This document shows positions 1-7,019 of a stretch of DNA of 64,000 nt, piece by piece. Numbering within the stretch: the stretch's first letter is position 1; the number at the start of each line of letters is the position of its first letter. The notes under the pieces were generated by a model. The model was not told the origin of the DNA and made no database searches. It worked only from the letters and a program-made list of their open reading frames with translations. Where the stretch lies: positions 372,001 through 436,000 of the forward strand of contig NZ_JNKW01000001.1 of the NCBI RefSeq assembly GCF_000702205.1, written 5' to 3'. Source of the stretch: Lachnospira multipara LB2003 (GTDB lineage Bacteria > Bacillota > Clostridia > Lachnospirales > Lachnospiraceae). A program made the translations under genes and the position numbers.

Positions 1-58
1 GGCTTTTAATATATTCAAGTATTTCTTGCTGTTTAGCAGTAATTCTACCGTATGCCAT
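1..58 (-). CDS. lexA: LexA repressor, 5' end only (partial)
   Basis: The first 19 codons read MAYGRITAKQQEILEYIKS, which matches the start of the winged-helix DNA-binding domain of LexA, the SOS repressor. An AGGAGG ribosome-binding site precedes the ATG at 56-58. The rest of the gene lies beyond the window. The divergent partner at 352 is a YneA-like division inhibitor, which is the lexA/yneA arrangement of Firmicutes, and LexA-type operators lie between them. The call rests on a short N-terminus plus this context. Confidence 0.85.
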   Translation of the reverse strand, partial: MAYGRITAKQQEILEYIKS

Positions 59-175
59 AATAAACCTCCTCAAACAAATTATCGTTAATGTTACAATTAA
101 TAAGCAATTGCAATTTAGCCCCGTTTAGCCATAACATAGGCAATAATGTACACGAGGTTTCTTTTATATAAAACA

Positions 176-204
176 ATTTTATCACAATAGCCAAATATTT
201 ACAA
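176..204 (-). promoter_or_regulatory. Probable lexA promoter
   Basis: On the minus strand a TTGTAA -35 (199-204) and a TAAAAT -10 (176-181) are separated by 17 bp and face lexA. A degenerate LexA box lies just upstream of the -35. Confidence 0.5.
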
Positions 205-215
205 ACAGAAATTCG

Positions 216-227
216 GAAAAAATGTTC
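216..227. promoter_or_regulatory. Degenerate LexA (SOS) box
   Basis: GAAAAAATGTTC matches the Gram-positive SOS box GAAC-N4-GTTC with one mismatch. It lies between the divergent lexA and yneA-like promoters and next to two copies of TGTTCGAAATTT (223-234 and 236-247), which may be further half-sites. Confidence 0.4.
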
Positions 228-248
228 GAAATTTTTGTTCGAAATTTA

Positions 249-277
249 TTGACAAACGACTGTTCGGGTTCTATAAT
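249..277 (+). promoter_or_regulatory. Promoter of the yneA-like gene
   Basis: A consensus TTGACA (249-254) and TATAAT (272-277) are separated by 17 bp and point to the gene at 352. A one-mismatch LexA box (AAACGACTGTTC, 254-265) sits on the -35/spacer, and a perfect one lies just downstream, so LexA should block it tightly. Confidence 0.8.
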
Positions 278-286
278 CCAAATTAA

Positions 287-298
287 GAACAAGTGTTC
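287..298. promoter_or_regulatory. Perfect LexA (SOS) box
   Basis: GAACAAGTGTTC is an exact GAAC-N4-GTTC operator. It starts 10 bp after the -10 of the yneA-like promoter, covering the likely transcription start. Confidence 0.8.
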
Positions 299-351
299 CT
301 ACAGATGTAACTATACATATTACTATGATTCTTTTAATTTAGGAGGGTTTT

Positions 352-684
352 ATGAATACAAGAAGATTTGCAACCAAGAATACTACTAATACTGATAAGA
401 ATGGGGTATTAATATTACTATTATGTTTAACACTAGCCTTAAGTATAACTATTGCTATATTCAGCATCAATGCTAAAGCATCTACTAAGCTAAATAAGCC
501 CCTCACTAAATATTACACAAGCATAGAGATAGAATCTAATGACAATCTATGGGACATAGAAACTAAATATAATAATGGATCTGAATCAAAAGACAGCTAT
601 ATAAAGAACATAAAGCAACTAAACAACTTAAACTCAGATAAAATCTTTAATGGCCACAGTCTAATTGTTTATTATTATGAATAA
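352..684 (+). CDS. yneA: YneA-like SOS cell-division inhibitor with LysM domain
   Basis: This 110-residue protein has a short basic N-terminus and one hydrophobic segment at about residues 19-40. From about residue 53 follows a LysM-like stretch (YYTSIEIESNDNLWDI, then INGHSLIVYY-like end) close to the YTVKSGDTLWDI pattern. YneA of Bacillus has the same plan: an SOS-induced, membrane-tethered protein that delays septation while DNA is repaired. An AGGAGG site precedes the ATG. Its position divergent from lexA and its LexA-boxed promoter support the role better than sequence similarity alone. The family is poorly conserved, so the inhibitory function is inferred. Confidence 0.75.
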   Translation: MNTRRFATKNTTNTDKNGVLILLLCLTLALSITIAIFSINAKASTKLNKPLTKYYTSIEIESNDNLWDIETKYNNGSESKDSYIKNIKQLNNLNSDKIFNGHSLIVYYYE

Positions 685-688
685 CTTG

Positions 689-757
689 TTGCAATCACAC
701 TTGTGATTGCAATGTAGCCTCATGCCAGCGCGAAGCGCACTTGGATGCATGAGGTTC
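689..757 (+). repeat. Two-hairpin repeat, copy 1 (H1-H2)
   Basis: H1 is TTGCAATCAC, a 4-nt loop, then GTGATTGCAA (689-712). A TGTAG linker follows. H2 has outer arms CCTCATGC (718-725) and GCATGAGG (747-754) with an inner GCGC-GAA-GCGC hairpin, and the unit ends GGTTC. It lies five bases after the yneA-like stop codon. Other copies are near 766, 2073, 3882, 4458, 14201, 20915 and 33618. Confidence 0.85.
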
Positions 758-765
758 TCGTATTG

Positions 766-831
766 TTGCAATCACACTTGTGATTGCAATGTAGCCTTGC
801 GTAGCCGAAGGCACTAATAATCGCAAGGTTC
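766..831 (+). repeat. Two-hairpin repeat, copy 2 (H2 variant)
   Basis: H1 (766-789) is identical to copy 1 and starts 77 bp after it, but the H2 arms are CCTTGCG (795-801) and CGCAAGG (822-828) with an inner GCCGAAGGC hairpin. The same H2 variant recurs, inverted, at 20915-20977. Both H2 arms changed together, so the structure is kept and the sequence is not. Confidence 0.85.
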
Positions 832-927
832 CATAACATAAGCTAAAGCCGCATAATATGGACTTTCTAAGGCTTTTTTGATAAAATTATAGGGTAGATT
901 AAATTATAAAATAAAGAAGGAAATACT

Positions 928-2076
928 ATGCAATTTAATGAAATTAAAGAAATCAACAATGATATAATAGAATACTTAAATACTAATAAGATTACAGAAA
1001 TGACTCCAGTACAAGCTCAGAGTTTTAAACATATTTACAACAATAAAGATATGATAATTTGTTCAAGCACAGGAACAGGAAAGACTTTAGCTTATTTATT
1101 ACCGATCATTTCAAGATTAGATCCTTCAAATAAGAATATCCAAGCTTTAGTTGTAGTACCTACAGGTGAATTAGCTGCACAGATTAATTCAGTTGCTAAT
1201 GATTTATTAGAAAAGAATCCAAATCTTAACGCTAATTTTGTCGTTGGAGAAGCTAATATCAAAAGACAGATAGAAACACTTAAAAAGACAAAGCCTAGCA
1301 TATTAATTGCAACACCTGCAAGACTACAAGAATTAATACATACTAAGAAGATTAAAGTTCACGAGGTAAAGACATTAGTATTAGATGAATCAGATAAACT
1401 ACTTAATAAGACATTTATAAATACAATTGAAAATATACGTAAATCACTAATGAAAAGGACTCAAGTAATACTTACATCCGCAAGTATTAACAACAAAACA
1501 AAAGCTTTTGCTAAAGATAATTGTTTTAATCCAATATATATGGACATTAATTCTAATTTAAACAATGAAAGCCTAATACCTAAAACAATTAAACATTTAT
1601 ATTTCTTTTCAGATAGACGTGAAAGAATCGAGAATTTAAGAAAGATAATCAAAGCTGCAAAGCCTAAAAAATGCATAGTTTTCATTAATTCTAAATACGA
1701 TTTAGAAGAAAGCTATCAAAAATTACAATATCATAATTACAACGTAGCATGTCTTTCAAGTAAAAATAGCTCAATTGAGAAAAAACATTCAATTGAAGAC
1801 TTTAAATCAGGTAAAGTAGATATCCTTATTGCAACAGATATTGCAGCTAGAGGCCTTCAAATTGATAATATAGATACAGTAATAAATGTAAATCTACCAG
1901 AAGAGAATGAAGAATATATTCACAGAGCAGGTAGATGTGGACGTAATGGAAATCCTGGAACATGCATTTCCATAATAACAGAAAATGAAACTAATAAAAT
2001 AAAGAACTATCAGAAATCATTTAAGATTAACATGTTAGCTAAAAAATTATATCAGGGAAAGATCGTAGCAAAGTAA
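928..2076 (+). CDS. DEAD-box RNA helicase
   Basis: This ATP-dependent RNA helicase has 382 residues, close to a minimal two-RecA-domain core. Seen in order: a Q-motif with TPVQ (26-29); Walker A SSTGTGKT (46-53); VVPTGELAAQ as motif Ia; TPARL; motif II written DESD near residue 153; TSAS as motif III; IATDIAARGL as motif V; and HRAGRCGR as motif VI. DESD and SAS replace DEAD and SAT, which are tolerated variants. There is almost no C-terminal extension, so its RNA target cannot be read from the sequence. An AAGGAAA site precedes the start. The stop codon (2074-2076) lies within the arm of the next hairpin repeat. Confidence 0.9.
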   Translation: MQFNEIKEINNDIIEYLNTNKITEMTPVQAQSFKHIYNNKDMIICSSTGTGKTLAYLLPIISRLDPSNKNIQALVVVPTGELAAQINSVANDLLEKNPNLNANFVVGEANIKRQIETLKKTKPSILIATPARLQELIHTKKIKVHEVKTLVLDESDKLLNKTFINTIENIRKSLMKRTQVILTSASINNKTKAFAKDNCFNPIYMDINSNLNNESLIPKTIKHLYFFSDRRERIENLRKIIKAAKPKKCIVFINSKYDLEESYQKLQYHNYNVACLSSKNSSIEKKHSIEDFKSGKVDILIATDIAARGLQIDNIDTVINVNLPEENEEYIHRAGRCGRNGNPGTCISIITENETNKIKNYQKSFKINMLAKKLYQGKIVAK

Positions 2077-2179
2077 TTGTTGCAATTACAAAGCATTTGC
2101 AACAATTACTTGGAACCTCATGCATTTAAATGCGCTTCGCGCTAGCATGAGGCTACGTTGCAATCACTTGTGATTGCAA
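2073..2179 (-). repeat. Two-hairpin repeat, copy 3 (H1-H2-H1)
   Basis: On the minus strand H1 is TTGCAATCAC/GTGATTGCAA (2158-2179). H2 follows with CCTCATGC arms and a GCGCGAAGCGC core, then GGTTC. A second H1-like inverted repeat closes the unit, with perfect 13-bp arms GTAATTGTTGCAA (2073-2085) and TTGCAACAATTAC (2097-2109). The last arm contains the helicase stop codon. Confidence 0.85.
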
Positions 2180-2211
2180 CAAATACCATAAGCATTTGTC
2201 CAAATATTGTA

Positions 2212-2240
2212 TTGTAAAGGATTTTTGCTTATGGTATAAT
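2212..2240 (+). promoter_or_regulatory. Promoter of the tyrosine recombinase gene
   Basis: TTGTAA (2212-2217), a 17-bp spacer and TATAAT (2235-2240) preceded by an extended -10 TGG. The transcript would begin near 2247, so the palindrome at 2252-2285 falls at the start of the 5' UTR. Confidence 0.75.
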
Positions 2241-2251
2241 AATATTAAAGA

Positions 2252-2285
2252 ATAACTTCGTTAAACTGGACTTTAGCGAAGTTAT
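2252..2285. promoter_or_regulatory. 34-bp lox/dif-like palindrome upstream of the recombinase
   Basis: Two 13-bp arms, ATAACTTCGTTAA and TTAGCGAAGTTAT, flank an 8-bp centre ACTGGACT. The arms match in 12 of 13 positions. The outer nine bases on each side (ATAACTTCG and CGAAGTTAT) are those of phage P1 loxP, and the 13-8-13 layout is the same. It lies 44 bp before the start codon of a tyrosine recombinase. It may be that enzyme's recombination site, an autoregulatory operator, or only a 5' UTR hairpin. Confidence 0.55.
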
Positions 2286-2329
2286 AAATAATTGATTAAC
2301 TAGTCTCACACTGGCATTTAGGAGGATTT

Positions 2330-3388
2330 ATGGCTGCTAATAAGAATTATGTTGAAACAATGAATAATAAATACGCTAAACAACTCAATAATCTTCTTGA
2401 TGAATTACCAGATTTTTGTGTTGAATACTTTGATAGTTTAGAATTTAATAAACAACCACGTACAAAAATTGCATATGCTCTAGATATAAAGGGATTTTTT
2501 GAATATCTAATCGATGATACAAAAAGATTTGCCAACTATAAGCTTAAGGATTTTGTTGTATCTGATTTAGATAAAATAACTGGTCAGGACATAACTAATT
2601 ATTTAAGATACATTAAATCCTATAATAGACATGGTAAAGACGTTCAAAATTCTGCTTCATCAGCAAAACGTAAATTATGTGCTTTAAGAAGATTCTACAA
2701 CTACTACTTCCGCTATGAATTTATCAAAACAAATCCAAGCTTAAAAGTAGATATGCCAGTCATTCATGAAAAGCCAATTGTACGTATGGAGCCTAATGAA
2801 GTTGCAGAATTTCTCGATAACGTTGAATCAGGCAACAAATTAACTTCTAATCAATTAGCTAAGCATGAAAAACTAAAAACACGAGATCTCGCCCTACTTA
2901 CACTTATGCTTGGTACTGGTATCCGTGTTTCAGAATGTGTAGGATTAGACATTGACGATGTGGATTTTGACAATGATAGAATCCATATCTATCGAAAAGG
3001 TGGCGCCGAAAGTTTCGTTTATTTTGGAGATGAAGTTCGATCTGCTCTTCAGGATTATTTAGTTGAACGTGAGAAAATTGAAGCTAAAGAAGGACATGAG
3101 AATGCGCTTTTTCTATCTAATGTAAAGAAACGCTTATGTGTACGCTCCGTTGAATTACTCGTAAAAAAATACTCACGTACTGTAACAACTGTTAAACACA
3201 TCACACCACATAAATTAAGAAGTACATATGGTACAAATCTCTACCAGGAAAGTGGCGATATCTACTTAGTTGCAGATGTTCTTGGACATAAAGATGTTAA
3301 TACTACTCGTAAACACTACGCAGACCTAGTAGATGAAAATAAACGTGCAGCAAGAAATCTTGTCAGACTAAGAAAAGAACAAAAATAA
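2330..3388 (+). CDS. XerS-like tyrosine recombinase
   Basis: This 352-residue integrase-family enzyme has an N-terminal SAM-like core-binding domain (about 30-135) and a C-terminal catalytic domain. The full catalytic set is visible: Arg199 in GTGIRVSE, Lys223 in RKGG, His294 and Arg297 in TPHKLR, His320 in LGHKD and the nucleophile Tyr330 in KHYADL. Length and the RDLALLTLMLGTG stretch resemble the single-recombinase XerS of streptococci more than XerC or XerD (about 300 residues). An AGGAGG site precedes the ATG. There are no phage genes nearby, so a housekeeping role such as chromosome-dimer resolution at a linked site is likely, but not shown. Confidence 0.8.
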   Translation: MAANKNYVETMNNKYAKQLNNLLDELPDFCVEYFDSLEFNKQPRTKIAYALDIKGFFEYLIDDTKRFANYKLKDFVVSDLDKITGQDITNYLRYIKSYNRHGKDVQNSASSAKRKLCALRRFYNYYFRYEFIKTNPSLKVDMPVIHEKPIVRMEPNEVAEFLDNVESGNKLTSNQLAKHEKLKTRDLALLTLMLGTGIRVSECVGLDIDDVDFDNDRIHIYRKGGAESFVYFGDEVRSALQDYLVEREKIEAKEGHENALFLSNVKKRLCVRSVELLVKKYSRTVTTVKHITPHKLRSTYGTNLYQESGDIYLVADVLGHKDVNTTRKHYADLVDENKRAARNLVRLRKEQK

Positions 3389-3452
3389 ACCTTACTATTT
3401 TAATGTTTTGCCTACATGAGAAATGTGTGGGAAAGCATATAGTCTTCTAGAA

Positions 3453-3786
3453 TTACGGAATATAGTATCTTAATCTGTGTTTTACCGTAAAGAGCGATTT
3501 TGGAAATAATACAAGTAATTTAAGCTTACGGTAAAACACAACAAAACATTATTTTTTTCTGTAAAATTTCCCTTCTAAATTCAAACATGAAAATATACTT
3601 TACAGAAAAAGTCCTAAAATAACCTTCTTTTCTGTAACAAAAATAAACATCTAAATAATTAGAAATTTATTACTACGGAAATTCCACAATAATGCGGCAA
3701 CTATACCGTAGTACAAAGAATTCATTAAAAGATTAGAAGATAGTGATTACGGAAATTCTAGTATTATATGACAATTTTACCGTAAT
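3453..3786. repeat. Cluster of inverted repeats downstream of the recombinase
   Basis: This 579-bp gap has no gene; several inverted repeats fill it. TTACGG (3453-3458) faces CCGTAA (3485-3490). The latter is part of a perfect 15-bp inverted repeat, TGTGTTTTACCGTAA (3476-3490) against TTACGGTAAAACACA (3526-3540). A 12-bp pair, TTTTTCTGTAAA (3554-3565) and TTTACAGAAAAA (3599-3610), has a third copy at 3628-3637. Two further TACGG...CCGTA stems, each with a 27-nt loop, lie at 3671-3713 and 3746-3786. The arms alternate, so each middle arm can pair either way. Confidence 0.7.
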
Positions 3787-3806
3787 GTTAAAATTCTTGT
3801 TCTAAA

Positions 3807-3838
3807 AAATACCCATGTACATAAGTACATGGGTATTT
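3807..3838 (-). terminator. Terminator between convergent genes
   Basis: A perfect 14-bp stem (AAATACCCATGTAC against GTACATGGGTATTT) has an ATAA loop. The minus-strand reading is followed by a T-run, so it best fits the end of the mgsA transcript. It could also slow plus-strand transcription. Confidence 0.8.
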
Positions 3839-3881
3839 ATTTCCCTTATCTATTTAGTATTACTAAATACTGCAAGTCCAC

Positions 3882-3964
3882 AATTGCAACAGTTACCAGA
3901 ACCTCATGCATTTAAGTGCGCTTCGCGCGGCATGAGGCTACATTGCAATCACAAGTGATTGCAA
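3882..3964 (-). repeat. Two-hairpin repeat, copy 4
   Basis: On the minus strand H1 is TTGCAATCAC/GTGATTGCAA (3943-3964), then TGTAG, H2 with CCTCATGC arms and a GCGCGAAGCGC core, GGTTC, and a remnant second H1 at 3882-3896. It starts three bases after the mgsA stop codon. Confidence 0.85.
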
Positions 3965-3967
3965 CAG

Positions 3968-4363
3968 TTACTGATATATTTGTCTCCATTCCATATCGCC
4001 ACGTTCAAGAGACTTTATTAATAATTCAGCTGTTGCTAAATTTGTTGCTAATGGAATATTATACATATCGCATAATTCACAAATATTATTAGGATCTGGT
4101 TCATGCATAAGCGGACCCTCTACTTCTCTTAAAAATATAACTAAATCCAATTGATTATGTTCAATCTGTGAGCACAATTGTTGATCTCCACCTAAATGTC
4201 CTGCCAAAAACTTATGAACCGAAAGGTTAGTAGCCTCCTCTATTAATCTTCCTGTTGTACCTGTAGCAAATAGTTGATTCTTATTTAAAATCCCCTTATA
4301 TGCTATGCAAAAATTCTGCATAAGCTTTTTTTTGGAATTATGTGCTATTAAACCAATGTTCAT
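3968..4363 (-). CDS. mgsA: Methylglyoxal synthase
   Basis: MgsA converts dihydroxyacetone phosphate to methylglyoxal and phosphate, a bypass that relieves sugar-phosphate stress. This 131-residue protein keeps the family landmarks: AHNSKK with His8, ATGTTGR for phosphate binding, the catalytic Asp60 in GGDQQ, His87 and Asp90 in HEPD, and NIPLATNLATAEL at the end. The segment normally read as FFxDPL is LREVEGPL here, an unusual variant. It follows rodA at the end of the cell-shape operon, separated from it by a hairpin repeat, and also has its own extended -10 promoter (4400-4405). Confidence 0.9.
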   Translation of the reverse strand: MNIGLIAHNSKKKLMQNFCIAYKGILNKNQLFATGTTGRLIEEATNLSVHKFLAGHLGGDQQLCSQIEHNQLDLVIFLREVEGPLMHEPDPNNICELCDMYNIPLATNLATAELLIKSLERGDMEWRQIYQ

Positions 4364-4399
4364 ATTACTACCTCATCTTTTTATAAATTCTACATAGAT

Positions 4400-4405
4400 A
4401 TTATA
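4400..4405 (-). promoter_or_regulatory. Extended -10 promoter of mgsA
   Basis: On the minus strand TGG directly precedes TATAAT, forming an extended -10 about 35 bp before the mgsA ATG. No good -35 is visible. Confidence 0.5.
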
Positions 4406-4457
4406 CCAATTTTTGAAAGAAATTTCATCCTTTTTTGTGTAATTTTTACAATTATTT

Positions 4458-4555
4458 CAACTGCTTCGCAGTTGCAACAAGTACTTAGAACCTCATGCAT
4501 TCAAGTGCGCTTCGCGCCGGCATGAGGCTACATTGCAACTGCATCGCAGTTGCAA
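4458..4555 (-). repeat. Two-hairpin repeat, copy 5 (covaried H1)
   Basis: Here both H1 hairpins use CAACTGC/GCAGTTG arms (4533-4555 and 4458-4474) in place of the CAATCAC/GTGATTG arms of other copies. H2 keeps the CCTCATGC and GCGCGAAGCGC form. The paired change on both sides of both stems argues for selection on, or copying of, the hairpin. It lies six bases after the rodA stop codon. Confidence 0.85.
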
Positions 4556-4561
4556 CAAAAA

Positions 4562-5737
4562 TTAACCCTTAAAATCAGGCGCAAATAAATCTTCATCTCT
4601 TTCTACCTTAGTATGTAAACCAACGTTTAATACGATACCCATTGATGTATATAAAGTTATAAGTGAAGTAATACCTGCACTAAAGAATGGCAAAGGAATA
4701 CCTGTATTAGGCAAAATCCAAGTAACAACACCAATATTAAAGAATGTTTGGAATCCTATGTAGGCTGCAATACCACAACAAATAAGTCGTCCAGCTAAAT
4801 TCTGAGCTTTCGCTGCCGTAATAAGACATTCCGTAACAATCAGGAATATAAGTAAAATTGTAAATACACTTCCAATAAAGCCTAGTTCTTCACCAATAAC
4901 TGCAAAAATAAAGTCATTTTGCGCTTCGGCAATGTAACCTGCATTTTTTAGTGAAGTCGAATCATCGTTATTAAGACCCTTACCTGACAACTGACCAGAT
5001 CCAATGGCCTGAACGGCATAATTTTGCTGATAAGTATCATCTTCACTTACTTCATCTTCTTCATCATCACCTACATCATAGTTACTGTTAATAAATGTCA
5101 TAATACGGTTTCTTTGATATTTCTTAACAATAACCTGATTTTCATCAAGAATGATATATGCAAGGACAAGAATAATTAATGGAATTGCAATCGCAAGTAT
5201 TCTACCAATAATTCTATATTCTAGTCCCGCACAATAAATTACCACAACACAAATTAAAAAAGTAAGTAATGTAGTAGATAAATCCGGCTGACTAAGAACA
5301 AGCAATAACTGGAAACCTGCAGTAGCAGCTAATACTCCAACAAATTTATAAGTATTAAGTTTTTCCTTATACATTTGAATAAGTTTTGCCAAAACAAGAA
5401 TCAATATAAGCTTAGTAAATTCCGATGGCTGAATTGTAAATGAGCCAATACCAAGCCATCTCTTAGCACCTTTAGCACTTACACCAACAACCTTTACAGC
5501 TAAGAGAAGAATGGTAGAAATTATGTACCATAACCAATAATATTTAATGATCCAATTATAATCTATAAAAGACACTACAATCATAACAACAAAAGACAGA
5601 AGCATACCAATGCCCTGTCTTGTTGTATATGATGAATTAGCACTATTCACAACTAAAAGCGAGTAAATACTTGTAATTACAAGTAATGCTACAAGTCTAA
5701 AATTATAAGATCTTAGTTGATATTTCTTAAAAAACAT
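4562..5737 (-). CDS. rodA: RodA-type SEDS peptidoglycan glycosyltransferase
   Basis: This 391-residue polytopic membrane protein of the SEDS family polymerises lipid II during cell elongation, paired with a class B PBP. Visible landmarks are GAKRWLGIGSFTIQPSEFTKL, written here as GAKRWLGIG and TIQPSEFTKL, then QPDLSTTLL, GLNNDDSTSLKNAGYIAEAQNDFIF in the large extracellular loop, and the C-terminal NTGIPLPFFSAG. An acidic stretch (VGDDEEDEVSEDD, near residue 230) lengthens the loop before that region. Its place behind mreBCD, PBP2 and minCDE supports RodA over FtsW. Confidence 0.88.
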   Translation of the reverse strand: MFFKKYQLRSYNFRLVALLVITSIYSLLVVNSANSSYTTRQGIGMLLSFVVMIVVSFIDYNWIIKYYWLWYIISTILLLAVKVVGVSAKGAKRWLGIGSFTIQPSEFTKLILILVLAKLIQMYKEKLNTYKFVGVLAATAGFQLLLVLSQPDLSTTLLTFLICVVVIYCAGLEYRIIGRILAIAIPLIILVLAYIILDENQVIVKKYQRNRIMTFINSNYDVGDDEEDEVSEDDTYQQNYAVQAIGSGQLSGKGLNNDDSTSLKNAGYIAEAQNDFIFAVIGEELGFIGSVFTILLIFLIVTECLITAAKAQNLAGRLICCGIAAYIGFQTFFNIGVVTWILPNTGIPLPFFSAGITSLITLYTSMGIVLNVGLHTKVERDEDLFAPDFKG

Positions 5738-5764
5738 TTGCGTACCTCTAATTATTTCAAGAAA

Positions 5765-6043
5765 CTATTCTCTAGAACCGCCTCTCATATCTTTAATAGG
5801 AATATTAGCAAATAGTGTTGGAACATTACCCGCATCCCCTTCTAGAGGAGTTGATGTAATCTGAATATCCAATCCATCTGTATCAATATCCATATATTTT
5901 GAAATAACTTCAATTATTTCGTTTTTAATTTTTTCCATAGTTTCAGGAGAACAATTAGTTCTATCAGAAACTAATAAAAATTGCAATCTATCTTTTGCTA
6001 CTTCAGAAGAACCCTTCTTCTTGAATAAATCTAATAAACTCAT
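5765..6043 (-). CDS. minE: MinE topological specificity factor
   Basis: MinE stimulates the MinD ATPase and restricts the MinCD division inhibitor to the poles. The start MSLLDLFKKK is the membrane-targeting helix of MinE. It is followed by KDRLQFLLVSDR (MinD-contact helix) and the C-terminal dimerisation domain. The ATG at 6041-6043 was chosen because GGGAGGG lies 5-11 bases upstream; an in-frame GTG 15 bases earlier would fall inside that site. The protein has 92 residues and is the next gene after minD. Confidence 0.9.
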   Translation of the reverse strand: MSLLDLFKKKGSSEVAKDRLQFLLVSDRTNCSPETMEKIKNEIIEVISKYMDIDTDGLDIQITSTPLEGDAGNVPTLFANIPIKDMRGGSRE

Positions 6044-6079
6044 AATATTCCCTCCCACTAATTTTAATTTTGAAAAATT

Positions 6080-6880
6080 TTATTTCTTGAATGCAGAAAC
6101 TAACTTCTTAAAGAAGCCATTCTTGCTGCTTAAATCAAGGAAAGGAACAGAATCACCAAGTATTCTCTTGCAAATATTAAAGTAAGCCTGACCTGAAAGT
6201 GAATCATCACCAACAAGTGGCTGTCCCTTATTAGTTGCAACAACTATATTCTCATCATCAGGAACTGCACCGATTAAATTAAGATGAAGAATATCATTAA
6301 CATCATCAATAGACATCATATCGCCATTCTTAACCATATCTACTCTAATTCTGTTAACAATTAAATCTTCCTTGCCTCTAAGACCATTAGAATCTAAAAG
6401 GCCAACAATTCTATCAGCATCACGAATAGCTGATAATTCTGGTGTTGTAACTACTAAAGCTCTATCAGCACCAGCAATGGCATTCTTAAAGCCCTGTTCA
6501 ATACCGGCAGGACAATCTAAGATAATATAATCGAAATTTTCAGGATCAGACTTAATCTCATCTAAAACCTTAATCATCTGTTCTGGAGTAACAGCATCCT
6601 TATCTCTTGTCTGTGCAGTAGGTAAAAGGTAAAGATTAGGACATCTCTTATCACTAATCATAGCCTTACGAACTGGAACAGTACCTTCAGCAACATCTAC
6701 AAGATTGTAAACGATTCTATTCTCCAAACCAAGAACAACATCAAGGTTTCTTAATCCTGTATCAGTATCAATCATAACAACTTTCTTACCTAATTTTGCA
6801 AGACCAGTACCAACATTAGCTGTAGTTGTAGTCTTACCAACACCACCTTTACCAGATGTAACAACAATTACTTCACTCAT
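6080..6880 (-). CDS. minD: Septum-site ATPase MinD
   Basis: MinD is a ParA/MinD-family ATPase that recruits MinC to the membrane to block polar septation. The 266-residue protein has the deviant Walker A SGKGGVGKTTTTAN (9-22), switch motif IDTDTGLRNLD, Walker B YIILDCPAG, and a C-terminal amphipathic membrane-targeting helix FFKKLVSAFKK. It lies between minC and minE in the usual order. Confidence 0.95.
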   Translation of the reverse strand: MSEVIVVTSGKGGVGKTTTTANVGTGLAKLGKKVVMIDTDTGLRNLDVVLGLENRIVYNLVDVAEGTVPVRKAMISDKRCPNLYLLPTAQTRDKDAVTPEQMIKVLDEIKSDPENFDYIILDCPAGIEQGFKNAIAGADRALVVTTPELSAIRDADRIVGLLDSNGLRGKEDLIVNRIRVDMVKNGDMMSIDDVNDILHLNLIGAVPDDENIVVATNKGQPLVGDDSLSGQAYFNICKRILGDSVPFLDLSSKNGFFKKLVSAFKK

Positions 6881-7019
6881 TCTTTATTTCCTCCCTAAGA
6901 AAAAATTATTAAAATAGATTCTATTTATTTCGTATGCCCCTCTGACATCAAAATACCACGTTGTTTAACACATATAATTATGCAAGAAAACAGATGTTTT
7001 TTCAAGCATTTTAGTAAAA

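Noticed and set aside
689-831. Integron attC-like sites
   Set aside because: No conserved RYYYAAC core sites, no integron integrase nearby; the XerS-like enzyme lacks visible integron-specific insertion.
3471-3498. Classical XerCD dif site after the recombinase gene
   Set aside because: The TTATGTTAA-type XerD arm and the 11-6-11 layout are absent; the repeats here have loops of 26 nt or more.
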